Positions 1 to 11,302 of a stretch of DNA of 64,000 nucleotides are shown here, one piece after another (positions within the stretch are counted from its first letter, which is position 1; each line of letters starts with the position of its first letter). The notes under the pieces were generated by a model. The model was not told where the DNA came from. It made no database searches and worked only from the letters and a program-made list of their open reading frames with translations. This DNA is from Pyrrhoderma lamaoense (Eukaryota; Basidiomycota; Agaricomycetes; Hymenochaetales; Hymenochaetaceae), in NCBI GenBank assembly GCA_002794735.1, contig NBAZ01000045.1:1-64000 (forward strand), in the 5' to 3' direction. A program made the position numbers and the translations under genes.

Positions 1-1098
1 AGTGCGACTTGAATGTTCAGGTCATGAAGCACAGTATTATCGCAGCTGTGACCCAAGATATTTGATTAAGATTAGAGAGAAGTAGAAGTAATATTACAAA
101 CCCAAATTAAAAAACAGTTCGTGCGATAAGAGATTGAAAGAAGGGACTACGAAACACGTTTTTGCGATGCGGGAAAGGTACTGGTTCTACTGTTCGAGCA
201 GCTTCTCCATATGTGAGTAATCCGACATAGGCATTACGTTGTATTCAGAGTATAGTTGGCTGGTGAAACATTTCTAAGTAGCACATTGGGTTATGGTGAT
301 TAGTATATAGAAAAAGGTGGACTTAGTAGACGACATTGAAAGGTACGTACTTGAATGTCCTAGCCATATCACGAAGAGGGTACTTTGGCCGTCCATTAGC
401 AACTTTGATCACTGCGTCTTCTTTGCGGCGGATAATACGATCCATATTACAACTTCATTTTCTGTTCCGTCTGCACTAGTGTATTCAGCCTGTACATATA
501 CGAACAGCTGTTTTGTATTCCAGTGAAATAGCGGAGTCAAGTCTAGTGTATAAAAATATTTGGAATTAGATATCCGCCTTGATTGAGCAAGCAGTAAGAG
601 TTTTAAGGTACATACCTGCAGTAGCATTAAATCGGGCAAAACCATACTCATGATTTTTCTGTCTATAATGTGTGTTTTGACTTGGATGTACGTTGACGCT
701 GGTGATAGATATGGCACCCTTGGGATCCGTGGTTAAAACAGGGAGGAAATAGAGATGGCACCGACGAGGCAAAGTAGACATGTTGAGAGAAGAGCAGATA
801 TATTGCTCAGTCGTTGATAGGCACTATACATCGGTATGGGCGCAAGGAACCAAGTAGACAACAGTGGACGAGTACTTGAGCGGTAGATGGATGCAACCGA
901 GTACAGTACTCGAATCGACGTGTCGTGCGGCAAGATAACACGTGACTAAACTTTCCTATATCAAGATCCAGATCTCTCCTTATGCTTACTTAAAGAAATT
1001 ACTCGCCCTTCGCATACCGGGTCAATTAACATCTTTCCTTTTCTGCTAAGCTATAGTTGTTAAAGCTACCCGAAAAGAATAAGACACGCCCGCACCCA
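1..1098. other. Unassigned left-edge region upstream of the S9 peptidase gene
   Basis: No gene could be supported. Short open frames exist on both strands (for example 566-781 on the minus strand) but they match nothing I recognise, and their ends do not line up with clear splice sites. A coding-like stretch ending in GTGAGT near 212 could be an exon of a gene running in from the left. A CACGTG box lies at 939-944, about 155 bp before the S9 start codon, in promoter position. Low certainty throughout. Confidence 0.3.
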
Positions 1099-3449
1099 AT
1101 GACAAGTAAGACCGTAGCACCGTTTGGAAAATGGGAATCCCCATTTCTGCAGAATCAATTGCCAAATCCGGGAATTCATTTGCGGACGTGCTCGTCGATA
1201 AAGTGACGTCTAAATCTACTACTTGGAAAATCGACCCTCGGAGTCCGGAAGGGGCGTACTCGTTGATGCGGAGACTAAGAACGATGTCTTTGGAAGCGGA
1301 TGGAACGCCCGATCGGGGTTCATGAGTATGGAGGAGCTCCTGCTATTGTACATGATAATACAGTTTATTTCTCTCACTTCCTGGATGGACGCATATACCG
1401 AACAGTTATCGCTCCCGAATCGGACTCAACTCCAGTCTCAGTCACTCAAGGTGAGCTACATACTCTATGTAGACACTCGGACATGGATTCTTCTTATAGA
1501 TAGTACTTCTTTTTCTATATTGCTTATAATGAAATGTACATATACATCTATGCTCATCACGTTTGACACATCGCAGAGAACAAAAACTACAGATACGCAG
1601 ATCTCGAAGTGCACCCCACATCCAAACAACTGATTGTGTCAATCCTTGAAGATCATACAATTCCAACACCTGCTGATGTTGTAAACACCCTTGTAACGAT
1701 AAACACCGATAGATCTACAGTTCATCCCCTCATTTCTGGAGCATCCTTTTACGCGTCTCCGAGGTTCAGTCCAGACGGAAAATATCTTGCCTGGCTTCAG
1801 TGGAACCACCCAGATATGCCATGGGATGGTGCAGAGCTTTACGTTGCGGAAGTTATCATCTCTTCCGACGTATCGGCCCTTGAGATCAAGAATACTCGGA
1901 AAATCAAGGGAAACTATAGGACGGAGAGTGCCTCACAGCCCTTTTGGGTTGGACCGAATACGATTTTGTTTTCTTGTGATACTACGGGATACAGAATCCT
2001 TGGATCGTCAATGTCTCGTCTTCTATACTAGAACCTCGTTTGCTGCTATCGAAAGCTTTGGATGAGGACTTCGCTCTGCCTTTGTGGAGGCTAGGAGCAT
2101 CATACTTTGCAGTTCTATCTTCTAAGAAGGTTCTAAGCACTGCTATCAGAGACGGAAGATCTGTACTGTACCTCATAGACATCATAAGTGGAGAACAACA
2201 AGAAATACTATCTCCTTACGTGAGTATCCAGGCCCTGAGAGCAACGAGCCCGAGTTCTGCTGTCTTTCTAGGTGGTACAGCAGACACCCCGACTGCTCTC
2301 GTCTCTATCATCCTCGACTATGACTCGGACGATCTGCCTTTCAGATTTGTAGATCTCGCAGGAGGAGATGCGTCACTAAGCCCAGAAGATAACTTCGACA
2401 AGTCTGATATATCCTTACCTCAAGCTTTGACATTCAAAGGATCGGATGGAGGGCCTCTTCATGTGGTGTTTTATGCACCTGTCAATTCGAAATATGAAGC
2501 ACCAAAGGGGGAGAGACCACCATGTATTGTTTCAGCGCATGGTGGGCCGACGGGGATGACGACCCAGGAGCTGAAGATGAAGACTCAATTTTTTACTAGC
2601 CGTGGCTTTGCTTGGGTTGATGTTAACTATGCGGGCTCTTCGGGGTACGGCAGACGATATGTGTAAGTGGATCTTCACTAGACACTTTCTTTGTTTTTTG
2701 CATTCTAGGCTCAGTATTGCAACCCCCTCTTGTCAATGTGACGATACAAAACTCTGATCACCTGTGTATAGTGAACGCCTTGACGGTCAATGGGGTGTGG
2801 CAGATGTATCAGACTGTGTTGATGCAGCCCAAGAGCTTGCCTCTCCCTCATTTGGCCAAGTCGACCCATCTCGCGTTTTGATAACAGGCGGTTCTGCAGG
2901 AGGCTACACAGTCCTCCAAAGTCTATGTTCGGCACCCTCTGGAGCGTTTGCCGCCGGGACATCTAGCTACGGTATCTCGAACTTGTTTACACTTGTTGAG
3001 GATACACATAAGTTTGAGTCTCAATATATGAATAAGCTACTCGGAGGGACCCGAAGGAAATTCCGGAGGTGTATCGAGAGCGGTCACCAGTTTTCCACGC
3101 TGAAAAAATCAAAGCCCCGTTACTCGTGAGTTTAGTTATTACAACTTGTATGCTCCCTAACACACATCCGAACTACACCTTTATATATCCTTTCTCTGGT
3201 ACTTACCGGCATATTCCTGGACTAACTAGTATTGATTATTATTTGTATCAGATTCTACAAGGCGCAGAAGATAAGGTTGTCCCTCCATCCCAAGCAGAAG
3301 ATATGAAAAAGGTGATAGAGGAACATGGTGGGCATGTTGAATATGAGTTATATCAGGGTGAGGGACATGGTTGGCGCCGATCGGAGACTATTGTAGCCGC
3401 GCTGGAACGTGAACTTGGGTTCTATCGGTCTGTGTTGGGCTTGGCTTAA
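1099..3449 (+). pseudogene. S9 prolyl-oligopeptidase-like peptidase, five -1 frameshifts
   Basis: This is a serine peptidase of the S9 family (dipeptidyl-aminopeptidase/acylaminoacyl-peptidase type), with an N-terminal beta-propeller followed by an alpha/beta-hydrolase domain. Exons fit at 1099-1450, 1577-2662, 2772-3125 and 3252-3449, with GTGAGC, GTAAGT and GTGAGT donors. The catalytic serine lies in G-G-S-A-G-G-Y near 2889-2909. The charge-relay Asp is in G-A-E-D-K-V near 3262 and the His in G-E-G-H-G-W near 3358. Propeller signatures such as V-H-E-Y-G-G and F-S-P-D-G-K-Y are clear. Exon phases agree only if one base is restored at each of five places (about 1130, 1212, 1315, 1992 and 3050), which would give about 664 residues. 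Each lost base lies in or beside a short homopolymer or doublet, so this is either a young pseudogene or a stretch of sequencing error. The next gene is intact, which favours real decay without proving it. No signal peptide is seen, so a cytosolic enzyme is likely. Confidence 0.8.
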
Positions 3450-4951
3450 ATATGTGGGTACGAAAATGGAAACTTCACGGCATGCTAAGCCTAGATGATC
3501 CTTGTACTAGATAGCTTTTGGCTTTACTTACAAAACTTCTGCAAGAGAATAAATTTGTTGGCTATAGTAATTTACTTAATGCAAGTTTGCTAGCCGTAAT
3601 AATGATTCGTATCCTTGGGCAAAATTGTAAAAAAGAGCCAACTGCGAACGATAATCTTCTCTTATCTCGGTGCTACTTGTTGAGAAAATATAAGCTACCA
3701 CTGCATCCATTAATATCAACGATAAAGTTGATAAATTTCAACTCTTCAATCTGATGAAAAAAAGTTGGGCTTTTCTTTTGCATAAAAGTTATGTAATATG
3801 ATTATAGTAAGATGTCATTCGGGCTAATAATTGAGTCTGGTGAGATCAATTTTTTAAAACACACATCGTTATTCTCTTGAGTATTCTCTTATATATACCC
3901 TCCGCCCGAGCCTGAGTTGAGTGAGTACACGTAGCGGTTACCCCACTCAATTCTCGTACTCACCAATCTTAATTTTCTTCTTCACATTTGTATGTAGTTG
4001 ATAACTCCGCCCAGGGCGTTATAAGGGATGATTTTATGGGGGTCATCAAGCCTGGTCTGTCTTCACACAGAGGGAGGGAGGGAAAAGGCGGAAGCAAAAA
4101 GGAGATTCACAGTTTCGCATATTTGTCCATTAGTTTCTTTGTACGTATTTGTACGCATTTGCTTTGCTTACCAAGGTACCTATTTTTCTCCTTTTACCGA
4201 TTCGGTTGATCTTACTTTTTCGGAGTACTTCTTCGCTAAATATCATGATCGTGTCACATATTCACGTTTATTCCTTCATCCTCACTAGCCGACAGCTCAG
4301 GCTCAAACGTGATGAGAAAACTTTGTAGCAAACTGTGCTAAAAGTACAAGAATGTACTCAGTAGTAGTCTCTTTTCCGTAATCCGCAAGTCGTATTTCAT
4401 TAGCTTGTAACATATAACTCAAAAACTCTAAAGTAATTAGCTCATCAGTGATATGAGAAGAACTTCTTTCGTCCAATGCGGCTAATTCAGTTACTCACCC
4501 ACACATCCGCGCGTTCGCTCTTAAAGCTTATCTACACTACTCTTTGACTTGAATACGTATTTGTGTGCTATCATTACCGGGGCATCAACTAACACCTGCT
4601 ATCTAAAAGAGGCTGGTCGACAACAGTGACTTACAATTAGAATCTAAACTAAAAATAAATAGAAGAAGTGGAAATCTCGTAACTTCCCAATCTCCGTGTT
4701 CACCGCTCCAAATGGAGAGGGGGATGGGAAGGAGCTATTTTCTTTTTTTTTACTTAAAGGGCTTGATTAGGCATAAAGAAAGCTCTCTCTTATATCTTTG
4801 TGGCGATCTCGGGGAAAGAAGGTTAGAGGTGTCGCTCATAAACTATCCATCACCTCTCTAGCTTTCTGGATTCGTTTTTGCAGTTGCTCTTGTCTATAGC
4901 TTTGTACCTTCTACTGGGACAAGAAACGAAAGCTTACGGCTCTCGTGAAAA
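3450..4951. other. Intergenic region between S9 and GH79 genes
   Basis: No gene is supported. The 78-codon frame at 3518-3754 has no family resemblance or splice context. The stretch is AT-rich. Near the GH79 start it holds pyrimidine tracts and a T-run (about 4740-4752) of the kind seen in fungal promoters, and an AT-rich TTATATC element near 4790. It presumably contains the S9 3' end and the GH79 promoter. Confidence 0.4.
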
Positions 4952-7900
4952 ATGTCTATATGGAACACAGTGTTGACTCCTAGGATGCGTAAACCTATTC
5001 TCGGAGATATCTTGCTTAGGCTTTCACTATACTATGTATTACTCTTTCTGGGAGGATCAACATCTATCGTCTTAGCTTCCAGTTCCAGTTCCAATTCAAA
5101 CTCAAATTCTATCACGCTAACAGTACCATTTTCCGCACCTCCAAATGCAGTACCAGTCGATCCGGCACTGATATCATTCTCAATCGAGCAAGATAGGTGG
5201 CCTGAATGGGTTTTAGACTCCACAGGGAAAAGTACTCAGAGCGGTAGCGGTAGTGGAAATATCTTCTTTACCAACGCACTACGGAACCTTGCGCAGAGAA
5301 CAGGTGCGATGCCTTGGATCAGAATCGGTGCTAACTCGGCGGATAGGACTTATTACGACGAGAATGTAGACGTAGGTTCTTTTTTCTTCTTTTTTTCTTT
5401 TAACTCTCTGTGGTTCCCTTTGTTATATCCGTTTTTCAATCCGAGATATATATCCCTTTTACTTCTTCAGTCACATACTATTGACATATTCACTATTTAA
5501 CTCTTGATCTTCTTAAACTCGTTTTTATACTCACTCGCATCTCAATTTCTCTATAACCAGATCCTAACCTCAACGACCCAACCCACGACGCCATCCACTC
5601 CATACCCAGAAGCCCAATCACTAACAGTAGGCCCAGGGTTCTACTCACTCGCCTCTCTCCTTCCTTCCCTCCCTTCCACACTTTCAGGCTCTTCGGGTCC
5701 CTCATCAGTAAATGGTACTCAGGGAACACACGTCATCTGGGGTGTGAACCTAGCTTCTGGGAACGTTAGCGCTTCAGTAGACGAGGCGTGTTCTATTGTT
5801 AAGGCTTATGACACTTTTAGTTCGGGATCAGGATCAGGATCGGGAGTGAAGCTTGAGATGATTGAGCTTGGAAATGAGCCTGATTTGTATGTTAACAGTG
5901 GGAGAAGGGTGAAAGGACAGTGGGGGACTGAGGATTATGTTCGCCAGTGAGTTTTTCTCTTCTTCTTTTTCTCTTCTGTTTGATTGGGTCTGTTTGTTTT
6001 CATATTCTTTTATTTCTGTCTTCTAAGTTAAGGAAATGTTTTTCTTTTGTAGTGGTGTTATATTCCCACTCTTGTCTCACTCTCGTTTCTTTACATCCCT
6101 TTCTTTTATTTTTGTCGTTTTCGTGTTAGGCGAATTGAGATCGATGAGCACGACTTGCAGATATTCATTGATTTGAAACTTGACACTTGGTTTTACTCTT
6201 TCCCACTTCACGTTCAGTGCCCAGTGTCTGATCCTTGACGTTCGTCAATTTACTATCAACTACAACTCCCAAAAAAATTTTAAAAAAGAGAGAAAAACTA
6301 TCGATACTAATTACCAGGTTAACTCTAAAAAATAGATGGACAAGCTTCTCACAATCCATAAGCGCTGCCATCCAATCCCAACGATCGCAGGCTCAGTCAA
6401 AGGGAGGCGTAGGTGGAAATGTAGACTTCCTTGGATGTTCCTTCGCCTGGCCTTCATCTTCTCAGTCGGGTAAAAACACGGGAACGGGATTCTCTATCGA
6501 ACAGGCTTTCGAGCTTGGTCTGCTTGGTGAGGAGTCTGGGAGTGCCGGTAAAGATGTGGTTCCTATGTGAGTGATTTAATAGAAGATTGACGTTGATGAT
6601 GTTTTGTGGATGATGTTAAGCTGGTTGATGATGATGTTGTTGATGGTGATGATGATGATGATGGTGGAGTATAGTTGTGGCTTGAGATGCTCTCTTCTGT
6701 GGATTCACACCAGCCCTCGCCCCCTCTACAATGCCACTCAAAAATAACTTCTATCATACTACTTTAGAAAAACTAACGAACTGACCAACACCCACTTTAT
6801 TCTCTTATCCCCCTTATACCTCTTTGATATAGGATCTCTCAACATTACTACTCAGGTACGTACCAAACCTCCCCTCGCCCTCCTCGTCAAAAAAGCACCT
6901 AATACCCTACTTAACCATCCTCCTTTTTCTATTTCTAACAGGAAGCGGAGCAAATGGATTAGCAGACGTATCGTCATTCATGAACAAAGCAACCATACGT
7001 TCTAACCTCTCCACGCTCTCTTCTGATATCGCTTTGGTGAAAGGGAAGGGGAGGGAGTACGTTCTTGGGTGAGTGGCTTTAGGGGGGAGGGACAGAAGTT
7101 TTTTGTCTTATTCGTATTCTCATTTTCATTCTAACACACGCAAACAACCACATACATATGGGCAATAGAGAAACAAACAGCTACTACAACCACGGATCGG
7201 CCAACGTGAGCAATTCCGCTGCGTCGTCAATTTGGGTGGTCGACTATACGTTACAAGCAGCCGCCTTGGGAGTCAAAAGACTGTTTTATCATCATGGGAT
7301 TGGGTATAAGTATAATTTTGTGAGTATCTTAGTTTTAAAAGATTCTTTTCCTTCTCTTTCCCCCACCCCTTTTTTTATTCGCTTTTTTTACTCCTCTGCT
7401 TGTTTATTTTATTTCATTTTGAACTTAAACCTTAACTATAATCTTGAACGAAACTGAAAAACAAACTGATTACTAACCTCCCCCTCCCCATGAAGATCCA
7501 ACCAGTCCCGTTGACACATTCGCCCTCTGACGGGGCACAATTAAAGATCCCACTCGCACCACACGTCGAGCCTGCGTATTATGGTGCGGTGGTGGTCGCT
7601 GAGGCTATTGGGAGCTCTGTCTTGAACTCGAACAAGAGCGAAACGGGTATGGTGAAGATGGTGGAGATACAGGTCGAGGACGAGGGTGTTGCTGGATATG
7701 CGTTTTACGAAGAAGCTGAAAAAACTGGAGAAACTGGAGAAACTGGAGAAACTGGAGAAAGCGGAGGTGGGGGAGTGTTGAAACGGATACTACTTATCAA
7801 CTCGAATGCGTATACAAAGAAAGATCTTAGTACTGGTAAAGAGAGAGAGGAGAAGAACGTGACCTTGTCAGTGGCGTTAGCTGGTACTTCTGGTGGTGCT

Positions 7901-8537
7901 GGGGGTGTGAAGACGGCGAGTGTGAAGCGGTTAGCGATTGAGTGAGTACTTTCTTTCTCTTTCTCTCTCTGGAGTTATGTATGTATACTCACCCACCCTC
8001 TCTCTCCCTTCCTTGCCTCCCCTTCCCTTTCCAATCATCACCTTTACCTCCATCCCCACCTTAACCATTTACCAACTCACCAACAGCTACGCAGACAGCA
8101 CGAACAGAGAAAGCTTAACCTGGGGGGGCCAATCCTTCCAAGACGGGGACGCTATACTAGGAGGGGAGGCCCCAACGACCTCGACGACCACCGTTACTAT
8201 TGTCAACGGCACCGATGGTAATAATAGTAATGATGGCAATTCGACGATGACGATGATGACGGTGAAAGTAGGGATCAGGATCAAAGCTACCGAAGTCGTT
8301 TTGGTCACTTTTCATTCTGAGCTGGGACAGGGTGGGAGTAGTGATAGTGGTAGTAGTGGTAGTAGTAGTAGTGGTAGTGGTAATGGTGATGGAAGTGGAA
8401 GTGGGAGTGAGGGGAGTAGTAGCTCGTCAGCGGTGGCTTTGACTTCATCAGTCCGGTTGCGTATACAAGCTGGTCTTGGTCTTGGTTTTGGTCTCGCTCT
8501 TGGGTTCGGAGTTGGAGTTGGTGGGTTCTTGTTATGA
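4952..8537 (+). CDS. Secreted GPI-anchored GH79 glycoside hydrolase (beta-glucuronidase/heparanase-like)
   Basis: The gene resolves into eight exons: 4952-5371, 5561-5946, 6336-6566, 6833-6855, 6942-7068, 7169-7319, 7496-7941 and 8087-8537. All junctions are GT-AG and phases agree, giving 744 residues. GH79 enzymes cleave terminal or internal uronic-acid glycosides with retention of configuration. The acid/base Glu is in L-G-N-E-P-D-L (E246) and the nucleophile Glu in L-G-E-T-N-S (E397). A hydrophobic segment at residues 20-43 is the secretion signal; Met12 would give a more usual signal peptide than Met1. Ser/Gly- and Ser/Asn-rich low-complexity stretches are inserted near residues 44-54, around 230, and in the C-terminal linker. 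The protein ends in a Gly/Leu-rich hydrophobic tail after a Ser/Gly linker, as expected for a GPI-attachment signal. Exon 4 is only 23 nt. A repeated E-T-G tract (about 7725-7757) comes from a 9-bp tandem repeat. Substrate specificity within GH79 cannot be told. Confidence 0.88.
6590..6668. repeat. TGATGA-type microsatellite in GH79 intron 3
   Basis: Imperfect GAT/TGA triplet repeats lie inside the third intron of the GH79 gene. Similar triplet expansions occur in its exons, so slippage affects the whole locus. Confidence 0.7.
8331..8430. repeat. AGT/GGT triplet repeat coding the Ser/Gly linker of GH79
   Basis: Imperfect AGT-GGT triplets code a run of Ser and Gly just before the hydrophobic C-terminal tail. 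The repeat stays in frame and probably varies in length between strains. Confidence 0.75.
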
Positions 8538-9314
8538 TCGTGTACCTGTGTACCTATACGTAGACAAAGACATTTGGATACTTGGACATTTGGGCGTAGA
8601 TAGTAATATGAATGTACATGTAGACCTATAGACCTAAGATTGTTGGTTTGATTTTTCTCCCTTCTCTCTCTTCTCTCTCTTCTCTCCCTCTTTTTTTCCC
8701 CCCTTTTCCCTCCTTTTCCCCTCCTTTTTTTTATCCCTTTGTTACGTCGTAAAAGTAGAAGCAGAACGTGAGAAAAAGATAGCTATGAATGCCTTTTTTC
8801 TTAACGTTGTACAGTTTAATTGTCTTTCGTATCTCAGAACGTTTTATGTTTCAAGGGAGAGTAAAGATAATGAGCCTCTTATCCCCCTCCCCTCCCCCCC
8901 CCTTTTTTTTTTTAACTCTGTTTCTATATTTTTGGTTCGAGCTAAATCACGAGTACGACGACTCTACCGATTCTTTTCGTTCTCCTTTTTTCGAGTGTGT
9001 GTGTGTGTGATATTAGATATGGGATACTACGTACTACCACTAAGTAGTTACTAGGACCAGGAAGGAAGGAAGTCCTTAGTTCTTCGTTAACATGTTCGAC
9101 GTCCTCACCTTATCGTGGACATATCATCGCATCGCGTCACGTCGGTGCGTATTATATCGTATACTAAAAACTCTGTCGTTGCTACCATATACCATCTATA
9201 TTTACTATCTATTTTCTATTATCTATCGTACAACAATTACCGAAAGCATTAGCTGTAAGACTTGACTCCGCCTACAAGACTACGTCAGACCTAGGACCTT
9301 CGTACTAATCCACA

Positions 9315-9386
9315 GTTCTCAGCTCTCAGTTCTCAGCTCTCAGCTCTCAGTACTTAGTTCTTAGTTCTCAGTTCTTGGTTCTCAGT
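9315..9386. repeat. Minisatellite, TCTCAG(C/T) unit
   Basis: About ten imperfect 7-bp units of the TCTCAGT/TCTCAGC type in tandem, some with A or T substitutions. Confidence 0.75.
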
Positions 9387-9721
9387 CATCGTCTACCTAC
9401 TACCTACAACCTACCTCTACAACCTACTAAGTTTATCTACCGAGGTACTTCGGTTTTTATGTATCTACTGCTATTTTTACTGCTACTTCTGCTGCTGAAA
9501 ATTCTAATTCATCTTATCGTAAATAGTTTTTCGTTTATAGTTCTTCGTTCTGAGCTTTCCGTTCATCGTTATTCGTTTATCATTTACCGCCTAAGGAAGA
9601 TTTGAATGAGGGAGGGAGGGGAGAGAGCCCTTCCCCACCCCTCCCCTCCTCCACCCCCTTCGGCCCCGTCTCGAGAGGACCTATTTCGGAGCTCGTAGAC
9701 GGAAACGGGGGTGGTAAGATT

Positions 9722-9812
9722 TGGTTCTGGCTTTTGGTCTTGGTCTTGGTCTTGGTCTTGGTCTTGGGCTGCGTTCTGGTTCTGGTTTTTGGCTTTGGTC
9801 TTGGTCTTGGTT
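9722..9812. repeat. CTTGGT hexamer repeat
   Basis: Tandem CTTGGT/TCTGGT units form a core at about 9736-9768 and degenerate on both sides. They generate false open frames rich in Leu-Val or Ser-Trp on the plus strand and Pro-Arg or Thr-Lys on the minus strand. Confidence 0.75.
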
Positions 9813-9899
9813 CGAGCGGGACGCAGTAACACCAGAAACAGTAGAACAAAAGGCCAAAAACAGCAGAACAACGCAAAGCACAAAGCACAAAACGCAAAA

Positions 9900-9945
9900 C
9901 AAACAAACCAAAGACCAAAGACCAAAGACCAAAGACCAAACCAAA
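9900..9945. repeat. CAAAGAC heptamer repeat
   Basis: Four to five tandem CCAAAGA units following a degenerate AAAGCACAAA stretch. Confidence 0.65.
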
Positions 9946-10124
9946 ACCGAAAGAAAAAACCCGAGTCCGAAACGACGAACACCGATGTTCCCAGTCGAGC
10001 ACACACATATTACATATTTCAAATTTCGTCTCGGGGTTAGGACTGGGGGTTGGGGTCGGGTAGGAGCTCAATAATTCAAAGATTTCAATGAATCAGTAAA
10101 ATGGGGGCTCTCACCTCGTGATCC

Positions 10125-10151
10125 CACGTGATATAAGGTATGAAGCACGTG
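10125..10151. promoter_or_regulatory. Pair of CACGTG boxes
   Basis: Two perfect CACGTG hexamers (10125-10130 and 10146-10151) lie 15 bp apart, about 1.15 kb before the peroxiredoxin start. Related half sites TACGTG and CTCGTG are close by. CACGTG is the known site of bHLH factors such as Cbf1 and SREBP types; use here is inferred. Confidence 0.4.
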
Positions 10152-10244
10152 ACGCGAAATAAGTGATGTAGGATAAGTGATACGTGATTGTGACTTCAGA
10201 CTTGGAAGGGAAAAAGAAAAAAGAAAAGGGGGGTTCTCGAGCCT

Positions 10245-10263
10245 TCCCTTGGGGGGGGGGGGG
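10245..10263. repeat. Poly-G run
   Basis: An uninterrupted G run of more than ten bases sits between the CACGTG pair and the peroxiredoxin promoter. It is prone to slippage and sequencing error. Confidence 0.7.
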
Positions 10264-10864
10264 TCGCGATCCTAGTTATTCTAGTTATTCTAGGTATTCT
10301 AGGTCTTTCTACTCACCGTGACCTAGGACCTTTGATTCATATATCGATAATCATAATCATAATCCCAATGATAATGATACTGATACTGATAGATAAAGTA
10401 ATGCATCGTATCGTATCGTATTGTATTGTGATGTACTACAGGGGAGAAGGGCGAAAGTATCTAACTATTTAACTATTTATAGAGAAACATATATATGAGT
10501 ATTGAGTATCGAGTATTGAGTATTGAGAAGTTTAGAATTCAATTTTAGGTATTTGGAATATTAGAATTAGAAATTAAGGAAGTGTATATAGAAAATTCCG
10601 CTTCCGTTTCTGTTTCTGTTTCTGTTTCCGTGTGTCTTCGTCTTCTTAACTTGAGTTTCAGTTTCAATTGAATTGGGAGCCGTGAGCGTGGGTGATAGAA
10701 ATAGAAAAGAAGTAGGGCTTGACTTGTCACTAAACTATAGCTTCCTAGCTTCCCTTAACTACATATAGTCACTCCCGGGCCACACACAAGTCCAAAGAGG
10801 CCGCTGGATTCTGAAGTACAGTAGATCGAGACTAAGAACTAAGAAGCTGAGAGAGAGGGGGGGG

Positions 10865-10872
10865 TTACGTCA
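10865..10872. promoter_or_regulatory. TTACGTCA (CRE/ATF-like) box upstream of peroxiredoxin
   Basis: TTACGTCA is the core bound by Atf1/CREB-type and some AP-1-like bZIP factors, which drive oxidative-stress genes in fungi. It lies 430 bp before the peroxiredoxin ATG. A further CACGTG is at 10920-10925. Function is inferred from position and known motif only. Confidence 0.4.
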
Positions 10873-11112
10873 TCGTTTAGAAAGCCAAGAATCATTGAAA
10901 GTTGGGGGCTCGTGGGTATCACGTGTTGTCACAAGGTCATTGCTTATTAGAAAATCACGTCGTCTATGAATGAATTACAAACAAGTTACGGTTACGTTTG
11001 GACTTGGAATTAAAAAATGGAATCAGACGAAAATCATCTCTTTTCGTTTCGGGAATTTCGGGGAAAATCGTGCCACTAGGGGACTGGGCTTGTCTTTGGG
11101 GTGGGCTGTCGA

Positions 11113-11135
11113 ATTATAATTATATATATATTTGA
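11113..11135 (+). promoter_or_regulatory. TATA-like element of the peroxiredoxin promoter
   Basis: An AT-only stretch with overlapping TATATA units lies about 170 bp before the ATG. It is followed by a CA/CT-rich leader with CAACAAC-type repeats (11240-11300), as is common in strongly expressed fungal genes. Confidence 0.4.
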
Positions 11136-11302
11136 TAAGGGGGCCTCTCCGCACTTCGTTCATCGTACATCGTACTCTGCACTCTGCACTTCTCTTTGAA
11201 ATCAATCAATCGATTGGATTCTACACCTCACTTTTAGACTACAACTACAACAACAACTACTACAACACTAACAAGAACAAGAAGAACGCTAACAAGAAGA
11301 AG

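Larger units (their letters stand above)
8538..10080. other. Low-complexity intergenic region downstream of GH79
   Basis: No gene is supported. Open frames on both strands at 9580-10074 are created by CTTGGT and CCAAAGA repeats and show no family resemblance. The region holds pyrimidine tracts (8650-8730), a C/T run near 8888-8911 and a GT run near 8995-9008. Confidence 0.5.

Noticed and set aside
566..781. 71-codon minus-strand frame near the left edge
   Set aside because: No recognisable domain and no matching exon on either side; kept only as a remark in the left-edge entry.
9580..10074. Overlapping open frames of 109-163 codons on both strands
   Set aside because: They are produced by CTTGGT and CAAAGA repeats; composition is simple, no domain is recognisable, and frames are open on several strands at once.
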